Shown: one piece after another, positions 1 through 6,379 of the stretch
Layout of the letters: every line of letters begins with the position of its first letter
Numbering within the stretch: position 1 is the stretch's first letter
Assembly: GCA_003599475.1 (NCBI GenBank)
Contig: QZKK01000014.1
Span: 1 to 10,501, forward strand
Source of the DNA: Desulfobacteraceae bacterium
Lineage (GTDB): Bacteria > Desulfobacterota > Desulfobacteria > Desulfobacterales > SURF-15
DNA: 10,501 nt
Reading direction: 5' to 3'
Position numbers and translations under genes: made by a program
The notes under the pieces: model-generated
What the model was told of the DNA's origin: nothing
The model's input: the letters and a program-made list of their open reading frames with translations, nothing else
Database searches by the model: none

Positions 1-60
1 CCAGCCGCTTGCCGCCGGCGGCCAGTTTGATCGAATCAGAAACGTGGAGCGGTTTTGGTC

Positions 61-153
61 ATTCGGATTTTTCATTTCGAATTTGTCCTTCGATTAGCTC
101 AGGATGGTGAGCCGATCGAACCATTTCGGATTTCGATATTCGGATTTCGAAAT
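61..153. repeat. Degenerate TTCGGATTTCGA repeat patch
   Basis: AT-rich units built from ATTTCG, ATTCGG and ATTTCGAA recur at 61-83 and more densely at 123-153, where ATTTCGG, ATTTCGAT, ATTCGG and ATTTCGAAATTC follow each other. The units are partly self-complementary (TTCGAA), so hairpins can form on either strand. About 40 bases of less regular sequence separate the two blocks. Confidence 0.6.
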
Positions 154-182
154 TCATGTAGTTTCATATGAGGAGCAGTCTA

Positions 183-203
183 CCGTCTACTGTCCACCGT
201 CCA
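183..203. repeat. Heptamer tandem repeat, CCGTCYA type x3
   Basis: Three adjacent seven-base units occur: CCGTCTA, CTGTCCA and CCGTCCA, with a partial ACCG after them. The array ends ten bases before the octamer array and has an unrelated unit sequence. Confidence 0.75.
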
Positions 204-212
204 ACCGCATTT

Positions 213-236
213 TCTCCGCGTCTCCGCTTCTCCGCG
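213..236. repeat. Octamer tandem repeat, TCTCCGCG x3
   Basis: Three contiguous eight-base units occur: TCTCCGCG, TCTCCGCT and TCTCCGCG, with a partial fourth (TC). They lie about 25 bases beyond the stop codon of the last receiver. The array is too short for phase variation and too regular for chance, and no flanking direct repeat marks an insertion. Confidence 0.8.
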
Positions 237-258
237 TCAGGCCTTTTACACAGGCGGT

Positions 259-714
259 CTATTTTTCTTTCTTGGGGCGCATCACATCTTTGGCCGTTTC
301 GAATTCACCGGCTTCCGCAAAGGTTGCCGCAGTCAGAGAACCTTCGATTTTACTCTTGTAGGCACGCCGGATGTGCTTCATCAACGCTTCGATTTCGACC
401 GGTTTCCTCAAGTAATCGAAGGCGCCCAGACGCCGTGCCTCCTTCTCGTCCTCTTCCGTGCCCCGCCCGGTCAATATGATCACCGGGACTTGGGGGAAAG
501 TCTCCTTTACCCTGCGGAGCACTTCCAGGCCGTCCATACCGGGCATCTTGAGGTCGAGCACCATCACATCCGGCATATTCTCATGGAACCTTTTCAAAGC
601 CTGTTCGCCGTTCAAGGCGACTTCCGCCGCCTGATCCCTCAACTGGATCCGCTCGGAAAGCGTCTTTACGAAATTTTCCTCATCGTCCACCAGCAAAATT
701 TTGATTTCTTTCAT
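259..714 (-). CDS. Single-domain response regulator with short C-terminal tail
   Basis: The protein has 151 residues: a receiver domain (about 3-120) plus a tail of about 30. Acidic residues D10/D11, phospho-acceptor D54 in VMVLDLKMPGMDG, T82 in VIILTG and K104 in YLRKPVE are all intact. It is clearly diverged from the paired receivers upstream: it has the standard KMPGMDG loop, a GRGTEEDE segment after T82, and KPVE in place of KPF. The tail (about 121-151) is mostly helix-forming, includes TFAEAGEFETAKDVM and ends PKKEK; no known output domain fits. The ATG is preceded by AAGGGAG at about six bases. Unlike the other receivers it has its own upstream region with a sigma54 promoter, so its level can be set independently of the kinase operon. 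Confidence 0.95.
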   Translation of the reverse strand: MKEIKILLVDDEENFVKTLSERIQLRDQAAEVALNGEQALKRFHENMPDVMVLDLKMPGMDGLEVLRRVKETFPQVPVIILTGRGTEEDEKEARRLGAFDYLRKPVEIEALMKHIRRAYKSKIEGSLTAATFAEAGEFETAKDVMRPKKEK

Positions 715-738
715 CTCCTGCTCCCTTTTTATGCGAAA

Positions 739-786
739 GCCTGAAAGACCTGCTGAATCAGATGCCCTGTTCAGCGGCTCTCAGGC
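739..786 (-). promoter_or_regulatory. Nested inverted repeat in the receiver leader
   Basis: GCCTGA (739-744) pairs with TCAGGC (781-786), and inside it GCTGAA (752-757) pairs with TTCAGC (770-775). Each stem is six perfect base pairs. The structure would sit in the sigma54-driven leader about 25 bases before the start codon, just upstream of the AAGGGAG binding site. It could affect translation or mRNA stability, or be a protein site in DNA. No T-run follows, so a terminator is unlikely. Confidence 0.4.
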
Positions 787-849
787 AGAACGGATCTCCC
801 TCCGACGTAATGACGGAACAAGGTGCCATCCGGCACTGCAATGGGTATG

Positions 850-866
850 AGCAATGTCTGTGCCAG
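850..866 (-). promoter_or_regulatory. Sigma54 (RpoN) promoter of the third receiver gene
   Basis: The minus strand reads CTGGCACAGACATTGCT from 866 to 850. Against the established -24/-12 consensus (YTGGCACG-N4-TTGCW) every fixed position matches except the G after TGGCAC, which is A. The GG and GC dinucleotides have the correct spacing of 12 bases. Transcription would begin near 839, leaving a leader of about 125 bases before the ATG at 714. It is correctly oriented and lies in an intergenic gap. Confidence 0.75.
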
Positions 867-970
867 TTTCAGGAACGGCTGGATTCGGACCAAAGCGTCT
901 GAAATAGGGGGATATTTTGATTTCTCACTTCCCATCGCGAGGCGGGAAGGCGGCGGTGGTGTCGATTTTC

Positions 971-985
971 TTTACAGGATGTAAA
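971..985. promoter_or_regulatory. Candidate operator or sigma54 activator site (palindrome)
   Basis: TTTACA (971-976) and TGTAAA (980-985) form a perfect inverted repeat around GGA. It lies about 130-145 bases upstream of the start expected from the sigma54 promoter, within the usual range for enhancer-binding proteins. The position is suggestive; the factor is unknown, and a single copy of a 6-3-6 repeat can arise by chance. Confidence 0.4.
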
Positions 986-1064
986 ACCCGCTCCTCTCAG
1001 CTGGACTCGAAGGAAGCAATCTTGCCCGCAGGGGTGTGTCGATCACGGCTGTCGCACGCAGCGG

Positions 1065-1463
1065 TTACTGCTCGGGGGATGAGATCTTCAGGCCCCTTTC
1101 CTGAAGCGCTTTCAGGATAAGATTCCGGAGGTCGCGAATCTTGAACGGTTTCGCAATGAAATCGTAGGCGCCTATCTTTAAGGCCTCCCGCGCCATTTCA
1201 ACCGTCGCATATCCGGTAATGATGATCACTGCGGTTTGGGCCGATGCGGCCCTCACATTTTTAAGAATCTGAATGCCGCTCAACTCGTTCATCTTCAGAT
1301 CCGTCACCACAACATCGAAGGTTTTCTCTTCCAGCCGTCTTTGCGCCGCCTTACTTTCCGTATATGTCTCCACCTGGAGTCCGGCCTTTTCCAGCGCCGG
1401 TTTGAGTCGTTCACAAACAATCGGCTCATCGTCGATGACGATGACGGTAGGCAACTCGTTCAT
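1065..1463 (-). CDS. Single-domain response regulator, paralogue of its neighbour
   Basis: This 132-residue protein is another bare receiver, with D11/D12, phospho-acceptor D55 (VVVTD), T83 (IIITG) and K105 (FIAKPF) intact. It shares the unusual segment IDDEPIVCERL with the receiver encoded just upstream, so the two probably arose by tandem duplication. They differ most in the alpha4-beta5-alpha5 face (REALKIGAYDF versus REAEVIGAFEF, and KIRDLRN versus HMKDLSS), where receivers usually contact partners, so different targets are plausible. Its C-terminus is about seven residues longer than its sister's. AGGGGG lies about six bases before the ATG. It is the last gene of the closely spaced run; a 350-bp gap follows. 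Confidence 0.95.
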   Translation of the reverse strand: MNELPTVIVIDDEPIVCERLKPALEKAGLQVETYTESKAAQRRLEEKTFDVVVTDLKMNELSGIQILKNVRAASAQTAVIIITGYATVEMAREALKIGAYDFIAKPFKIRDLRNLILKALQERGLKISSPEQ

Positions 1464-1515
1464 TTAAGCCCCCTATCTCTTGATGTGAATACCAAGAGCT
1501 TTATTCAATGGCAAA

Positions 1516-1893
1516 TCAGATGCGGGCTTTCCGCGCGGCTCTCTTCACCAGGCTGGAAAGATCCTTCATGTGAAAAGGCTTGGCGATAAATTCAAAGGCA
1601 CCGATCACCTCCGCCTCCCGGTTGGTTTCCATGGTCGCATATCCGGTAATGACGATGACCTGAGTGCCCGGACTCGTGTCCTTGATGAAACGCAGGATGT
1701 CCATCCCCGAGGGGCCTTTCATTCTCATGTCGGTAACCACGACATGAAACGGCTTCTCCTGGAGTCGCGCAACAGCCGCATCGCTCTGGGTAAAAGCTTC
1801 CACCAGAAATCCCTCCTTTTCCAGAACAGGCTGCAAGCGCTCGCACACGATGGGTTCATCGTCAATCACCAGCACGCTCTTTGCATTTTTCAT
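1516..1893 (-). CDS. Single-domain response regulator (receiver only)
   Basis: This 125-residue protein is a bare receiver domain. It has the acidic pair D11/D12, phospho-acceptor D55 (VVVTD), T83 (VIVITG) and K105 (FIAKPF), all in the normal places. Nothing follows the domain except a short basic end, so there is no DNA-binding or enzymatic output. It would act through a protein contact or hand its phosphate on, as CheY- or Spo0F-type proteins do. GGAGG lies nine bases before the ATG. It starts 50 bases after the dikinase-like gene and ends 52 bases before the next receiver, to which it aligns without gaps (about 66 of 113 identical by eye). The likely phosphodonor is the kinase at the head of the operon; that pairing is inferred from position only. 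Confidence 0.95.
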   Translation of the reverse strand: MKNAKSVLVIDDEPIVCERLQPVLEKEGFLVEAFTQSDAAVARLQEKPFHVVVTDMRMKGPSGMDILRFIKDTSPGTQVIVITGYATMETNREAEVIGAFEFIAKPFHMKDLSSLVKRAARKARI

Positions 1894-1943
1894 AGATCAA
1901 ATCCTCCATTTTTCATGTGGAGATCGGTTAAGGTTGTTTCCCT

Positions 1944-4502
1944 TCAAGTCTTCACCTGAGATTCAAGAAATCGATCCCGGTAAAACGCCGTATCCTCTTC
2001 GGATCGAAGCGCGACATCCAACTGGCGGGTAAAGCCGATGAGTCTTCCCAGCATGTGCATTCGTTCCTTGATGATCGGAAAATCGAGGATTCTCAGACGC
2101 CCGATGACCAGATCTCCTTTGGTTTCAACCAGGAAATCAAAGTGCTTAAGAATTTCCGAAAGAAGCTGCGCCCTGCGGCTTCGACGACTGATATCCGTCA
2201 CTCCGCCTAGGAAACGAAAATAAACGTAATTGTCAAGCCGATTTTCACAGACACAGCAGTCGATCAGATTGAAGTGATAGCCAAGGTGCAGGTGCAGGTT
2301 CAGGTAGCATTCCGTAACGATGGCGAGGTTTGGCCGGAGGGCGGATCCGGTTGGATCGGTCATCGAAGGGGACCGGGTAAAGCTCGACATCAGGCTTTTA
2401 AAGTCCAGATCTACGGCTTCCGTTCTCCACACCCCCCGTTCGAGCAGTCCTTCCAGTAAAAATAGAAGAGGGACCGAGCGGACATGCTCCGGCAGGATCT
2501 CGACCTTCGCTCCGGCGAACTCCACGCCGCCTCCGATATCGATCACCGAAAGGTTCAGGGGGAGAGGCAGCTTGAGCTTATACAACTGCACATTTTTCAC
2601 GTCATGGAAATTGAGGTTTCCGGCAATCTCCCGGACAGCCATTTCATGGGCGAAACGAATGATATCGTGATAGCTTTTGCAGGATTCGATCCTGAAATCC
2701 CTCGCATTGGGATCCGTAAGCGTAAGAGTTGAAATCTTCCCGGAAATGCGTCGCAGGAGTCGAAACTCGTCAATATCTTCATAATCCTTCTCGGATGTCA
2801 TCCCATACTCGAGCAGCTCCCGCACATACCCTTCATATACCAGGTTCTCCTCCGCATCCACCGTCACCACCATGCCCGGGACGAGAGTGGATACGGCATT
2901 TCCGACGTCCACGATAGCAGGCACCCGGTATTCGCGGGCAACGGTTGCCAGGTGTTCCGCCGGAGATCCGATGTCAGCCAGCAAAGCGCTCGCCCGGCTG
3001 AGCAGGGGTGCCAGCCTGGATGAGCAACGCCGGGCGACCAGGACGCAACCGTTTGGAATCGTTTCCGGAATCTCCCCCGGCGGCAGAATATATACGGGAC
3101 CGGCCCCGATCCCCCTGCAGGCGATCATCCCCTGCTCCCGGAGGAGGATACGGTATCGTTTCAAAGATTCGGCCAGATCCGACCGCCTGGTTTTATCCTG
3201 CAAAGTGATGGATAAGGGCCTGGACTGTAGAATGAAAAGCCTTCCCTCGTCGTCCAGGACCCATTCGATATCCTGGTAATGTCTGAAATAGACTTCGATC
3301 TGAGACCCCCATTTTGCCAAATCCAGGGCCGCAGCGTCGGAAAGGCTGGCTTCCGACTGCTTATCTTCTGCAACCGATCTCCTTTCAAGCCCTTCTTGAT
3401 CTGCCGGCGCCGCATACATGGCTGTTTTCCGGGCAATCCGTCTGGATAGGACCCGCTGGGAAGGGTCTTTGGAGATTTCGTACTGATCCACAGCTCCGCT
3501 CCCTTCTACAACCGTTTTTCCAAAGCCCGGTGCTGCAGACACGAGCATGACGGGGTCGCCGGGACGGGTCGGATGGCGGGTGTAGAGGACGCCGCTAGTC
3601 TGTGCAGGGATCATCGGCATACACCCCACAGCCATTTGGAGGGGTCGTCCGGAAATCTGATGCGCCCGTCGATAGTGCCACACTCGCGGGGAAAATAAGC
3701 TTGCGACGACTTCTTTATAGGCCTCGAAGAACCTCTGGGGGGAAACGTTCATACAACTGGCAAACTGCCCCGCAAAACTGAACCGGCCGTCTTCGTCCAG
3801 TGCACTGCTCCTCAGGGACAGGCGAAGAGGCGTGGGTCGATGTCTCTCCCAGCGGGCAAGGATCTTTTCGACCTCCCGCTTCAGGATCTTGGGAATTGCG
3901 GCGGAACGGATGGCTTTACAGGCTTCATCGAATAGTTCCCGATGCCGTTTTTCTTCCGTCGAAGAGGATGCCTCGGATACGAGAGCGTTCAGACGATCCA
4001 GGAGGCGGTTCTCTTCAAAAAACCGCTCGCAGGCAAATGCAGAGATGATAAACCCGTCCGGCACGGGGGCACCAAGCCGCGTTTTGAGCTCTCCGAGGGT
4101 CGCCATCTTCAGCCCGACCTGGTCTGCAATCCTCCGGTCTGCCTGCTCCAGCGGTACGACCCAATGCCGGCTGCCGGCCACGACCTTCCCCTCCAGCTCA
4201 TCATTGACGGCCTTACGGATATCTTCGACCACACGGAAAAGATCCACATGTCGATTCCTGGAGATGACATTGAGCAGTTGAACGATCCGGTAAACGGTTT
4301 CTGCAAGCTTTTCCGTGACGGTACGGATGTATTGCCGGTCAAAGAGATAATCCCCGCTGAGCTTATCGCCGATATCGGCAATATACTCCAGTGCCCGATT
4401 GTTGTATTCGATAAGTTTCTGAAAAGAATCAAAGACTTCTCGGAGCTGCGTCAAGTCTCGGATGCGATTTTTCCTGGCAAGCATGTGCTTCCACAGCGCC
4501 AT
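1944..4502 (-). CDS. PEP-synthase-like protein: ATP-grasp and phosphohistidine domains, no PEP barrel
   Basis: This soluble protein has 852 residues. An N-terminal helical region (about 1-115) precedes a PPDK_N-type ATP-grasp domain (about 120-435) with the expected motifs: VGLKMATLGEL (129-139), LSLRSSALDEDGRFSFAGQF (228-247), GVLYTRHP (304-311), and IEWVLDDEGRLFILQSRPL (412-430). A swivelling phosphohistidine domain (about 455-558) follows, with H517 in SPAEHLATVARE as the expected phosphate carrier. In PEP synthase or pyruvate phosphate dikinase a PEP/pyruvate TIM barrel would come next; here its signature motifs are absent. Instead about 290 residues of another type follow, with CKSYHDIIRFAHEMAVREI (608-626) and a His/Cys-rich patch at 737-752. 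ATP-dependent autophosphorylation of H517 looks possible, but pyruvate is probably not the acceptor. I recall similar C-termini in deltaproteobacterial 'PEP/pyruvate-binding' proteins of unknown role. The start has AAAGGA about six bases before the ATG, 38 bases after the previous stop. Two receivers follow. Confidence 0.9.
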   Translation of the reverse strand: MALWKHMLARKNRIRDLTQLREVFDSFQKLIEYNNRALEYIADIGDKLSGDYLFDRQYIRTVTEKLAETVYRIVQLLNVISRNRHVDLFRVVEDIRKAVNDELEGKVVAGSRHWVVPLEQADRRIADQVGLKMATLGELKTRLGAPVPDGFIISAFACERFFEENRLLDRLNALVSEASSSTEEKRHRELFDEACKAIRSAAIPKILKREVEKILARWERHRPTPLRLSLRSSALDEDGRFSFAGQFASCMNVSPQRFFEAYKEVVASLFSPRVWHYRRAHQISGRPLQMAVGCMPMIPAQTSGVLYTRHPTRPGDPVMLVSAAPGFGKTVVEGSGAVDQYEISKDPSQRVLSRRIARKTAMYAAPADQEGLERRSVAEDKQSEASLSDAAALDLAKWGSQIEVYFRHYQDIEWVLDDEGRLFILQSRPLSITLQDKTRRSDLAESLKRYRILLREQGMIACRGIGAGPVYILPPGEIPETIPNGCVLVARRCSSRLAPLLSRASALLADIGSPAEHLATVAREYRVPAIVDVGNAVSTLVPGMVVTVDAEENLVYEGYVRELLEYGMTSEKDYEDIDEFRLLRRISGKISTLTLTDPNARDFRIESCKSYHDIIRFAHEMAVREIAGNLNFHDVKNVQLYKLKLPLPLNLSVIDIGGGVEFAGAKVEILPEHVRSVPLLFLLEGLLERGVWRTEAVDLDFKSLMSSFTRSPSMTDPTGSALRPNLAIVTECYLNLHLHLGYHFNLIDCCVCENRLDNYVYFRFLGGVTDISRRSRRAQLLSEILKHFDFLVETKGDLVIGRLRILDFPIIKERMHMLGRLIGFTRQLDVALRSEEDTAFYRDRFLESQVKT

Positions 4503-4540
4503 TGGTTTCCTTTGATCGCCTGTTCCGGCTCCGATCTGGT

Positions 4541-5350
4541 TCAGTGCCCCGTTTTACCGCTGAAAACCAGCCCGATTGCCAGTCCGCTGAGGGTGGCCAA
4601 AATCGCGGCTGCAATCCCGTACTCGAGCCCATGTTGATTGGCCAGCTCGTACAGCAGGGCGGGCAGTCCCGACTTGGAAATCTCGAAGGCACCCTCCAGC
4701 ATGCTGCCTGCCCGGCCGTTTTCAAGACCGATCACCGTTACGGTGTAGCGGCCGGGCTCGGCCTTGGCCGCAAGTGGGAGCGCGATCTCCACCTCCCGAC
4801 CGCCTTTTTGCGCATCCCGGATGTGCCCTACAGACGTAGGAAGAATTCGATAGAGGCCATCCTCTTCTTTGAGTTTGAGAAAGTCGTCGAATTTATCCGG
4901 GTTTGAAGAATGGGGCTGTTGCTCGACCCACATCGATTTCAGGATATCGTATCCAATCAGATACTCCCGCTTGATATCGGGGGATTCGATTTCACATTCC
5001 GCCGGGTCGGCCCAGAGAAGGTAGATAGACGGAAACTGCTCCAGATGGATTTCCCTTACATTCATCCACAGGCCCATGACCCGCCCTTTTTCCATCAGTT
5101 CGATATTTTGGCGAGGGCCTATACATCGAACGACCACCGAATTACAGCTTGCCGGTATCCTGGCTTGCACCATTACCTTGCCGCCCTGATAAAAAAGCCC
5201 CTGGTTTATCCGGACCGGCTCAAGATCGAGGGAAGGAGAAGGCGTTGCCTCCCCGGCAGGAACAGGGCAAACATTCACGATGAGCTGGAAGAGGATTCCT
5301 GTAAGAACCCATTTTAATCTACTGAAAGTCGCCGGATTTGACTTGTCCAT
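4541..5350 (-). CDS. TIGR02186/Alph_Pro_TM-type membrane-anchored periplasmic protein
   Basis: The protein has 269 residues. Residues 1-34 form a signal peptide or N-terminal anchor (basic start, hydrophobic WVLTGILFQLIVNV, probable cleavage near PAGEA). A periplasmic domain of about 205 residues follows, rich in beta-strand patterns. A C-terminal helix (about 243-263) with a short basic tail ends it, giving a type I membrane topology. The KGRVMGLWMN segment at 88-97 and the following PSIYLLWA are what I recognise as hallmarks of the TIGR02186 family (Pfam Alph_Pro_TM), described mostly from Alphaproteobacteria next to TauE/SafE permeases. Its start lies three bases after the permease stop, so translational coupling is likely; a GGGTGGG stretch inside the permease end may serve as a distant binding site. 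The role is unknown: a periplasmic substrate-handling or gating subunit of the permease is the natural guess. Family call from memory of motif and context. Confidence 0.82.
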   Translation of the reverse strand: MDKSNPATFSRLKWVLTGILFQLIVNVCPVPAGEATPSPSLDLEPVRINQGLFYQGGKVMVQARIPASCNSVVVRCIGPRQNIELMEKGRVMGLWMNVREIHLEQFPSIYLLWADPAECEIESPDIKREYLIGYDILKSMWVEQQPHSSNPDKFDDFLKLKEEDGLYRILPTSVGHIRDAQKGGREVEIALPLAAKAEPGRYTVTVIGLENGRAGSMLEGAFEISKSGLPALLYELANQHGLEYGIAAAILATLSGLAIGLVFSGKTGH

Positions 5351-5353
5351 GAT

Positions 5354-6295
5354 TTAGTGCCCACCCTTGTAGGATAACAGAATATTCGGATCTACGAGAA
5401 GACCGACAAGCATCTTGATCATGACCACGAGAATGATGCATGCCAGCAGGATCTTCAGTTGGTCGGCCTTCAATCGTTTGCCGGCCCTCGCTCCGATCTG
5501 GGCACCGACGGCGGATCCGACGAGAAGAACCAGAGCGAGAATGAAATCGACCGTATGGTTCATGTAAGCTTGCATGATGGTCACGTTGAAGCAGGTAAAA
5601 TAGATCTGGAAGAGGCTGGTGCCGACGACGACGTGCATCGGCATTCGAAGAAGGTAGACCATGATCGGGACCATGATAAATCCACCCCCCACCCCCATGA
5701 TGCCGGCCAGTATCCCAACCAGAATTCCCAGGCCAAGCGGCATCAGGCAGGATATCTCCACGCCGGATTTTTCGAAAGCAATCTTCAGCGGAAGCCTCGA
5801 GACGATCTCTGCGTATACGGACGGTTTTTTATTCTTGTCCCATTCCTTACCGACGGCGGCAGGTTTCTTGGCCCTCTTAAGGGCCGTAAGGCTCTCCTGG
5901 AACATATAGATACCGATCAACCCCAACATCACGACATAGGTGATGTTGATCAAGAAGTCCGCGTTTCCCATTCCCCGCAGGATCTTGATGATCTGAACAC
6001 CCACCACCCCGCCGAGTATCCCGCCGATTAAAAGCAAACTCCCCATCTTGAAGTCTACATTTCCCATCCGATAATGCGCCAGAATTCCGGAGGAGGAGGC
6101 CGCTACGATCTGGTTTGAGTCCGAAGCCGCCGCCACCGTCGGAGGAATCCCGATCATGATCAGCAGCGGGGTCAACAAGAACCCGCCTCCGACGCCGAAC
6201 AGCCCGGATAGAAAACCGACCAGCAGCCCCATACCCAAAAGGAGGAATAGAGATACGCTGGTTCCCGCGATTGGTAGAAACAAATACAAATTCAT
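5354..6295 (-). CDS. TauE/SafE-family permease
   Basis: This 313-residue polytopic membrane protein is a canonical TauE/SafE permease (sulfite/sulfoacetate exporter family; substrates vary). Both inverted-repeat signature motifs are well kept: GLFGVGGGFLLTP at 31-43 and GIMGVGGGFIMVP at 198-210. Each is followed by several hydrophobic helices, eight to nine in all. A charged cytoplasmic loop (about 135-180, KRAKKP..KEWDKNKKP) separates the halves. The ATG has AGAGGA six bases upstream. It begins 84 bases after the kinase stop and ends only three bases before the ATG of the next gene, so the two products are probably translated together. That next gene is of the TIGR02186 type, a family regularly found beside TauE-like permeases, which suggests a two-component transporter or a permease with a periplasmic accessory subunit. 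Lying in a kinase-receiver operon, it may also report transport flux to the kinase; this is inference. Confidence 0.93.
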   Translation of the reverse strand: MNLYLFLPIAGTSVSLFLLLGMGLLVGFLSGLFGVGGGFLLTPLLIMIGIPPTVAAASDSNQIVAASSSGILAHYRMGNVDFKMGSLLLIGGILGGVVGVQIIKILRGMGNADFLINITYVVMLGLIGIYMFQESLTALKRAKKPAAVGKEWDKNKKPSVYAEIVSRLPLKIAFEKSGVEISCLMPLGLGILVGILAGIMGVGGGFIMVPIMVYLLRMPMHVVVGTSLFQIYFTCFNVTIMQAYMNHTVDFILALVLLVGSAVGAQIGARAGKRLKADQLKILLACIILVVMIKMLVGLLVDPNILLSYKGGH

Positions 6296-6379
6296 TTTTG
6301 ATCCTCTCGTATCTGCTTTATCGAAGGAGTCTCCCGAAGACCGGGCGGGGGTCCTGACCTTGAGACCCGGCGCTCCGGA

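Larger units (their letters stand above)
1..258. other. Non-coding end of window, downstream of the last receiver
   Basis: Apart from the three short-period repeats there is a perfect 12-bp GC palindrome at 11-22 (GCCGCCGGCGGC) and a weak GCCT/AGGC hairpin at 241-255 just past the receiver stop. One plus-strand frame is open from base 2 to a TAG at 95-97. It runs into the AT-rich repeat and gives a low-complexity Phe/Ser-rich end, so I do not call it a gene. I see no terminator, promoter or RNA gene. Confidence 0.5.
715..1064. other. Regulatory gap before the third receiver gene
   Basis: These 350 bases contain no supportable gene. In transcription order they hold a 15-bp palindrome (971-985), a six-bp hairpin CTTCCC/GGGAAG (928-949), an A/T-rich block with an ATCAA core (about 908-925) that only partly fits an IHF site, a near-consensus sigma54 promoter (866-850), a nested inverted-repeat leader (786-739) and a ribosome binding site. 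No U-tract terminator for the upstream operon is visible. Confidence 0.65.

Noticed and set aside
1..97. Tail of a plus-strand gene ending at 97
   Set aside because: Only 31 codons are visible and the last part is repeat-derived low-complexity sequence, so it cannot be distinguished from chance.
183..236. Possible CRISPR array
   Set aside because: The units are 7-8 bases, contiguous and without spacers, so this is not a CRISPR.
908..925. IHF site between the palindrome and the sigma54 promoter
   Set aside because: AATCAA is present on the minus strand, but the TTR half of the consensus is not matched, so I note only an A/T-rich block.
3942..4637. 231-codon open frame on the plus strand
   Set aside because: It lies opposite the dikinase-like gene and the TIGR02186-type gene, both supported by family motifs and ribosome binding sites. 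Its translation shows no recognisable domain.
5459..6031. 190-codon open frame on the plus strand, rich in His and Asp
   Set aside because: It is the antisense shadow of the TauE permease; the composition is what hydrophobic codons give when read backwards.
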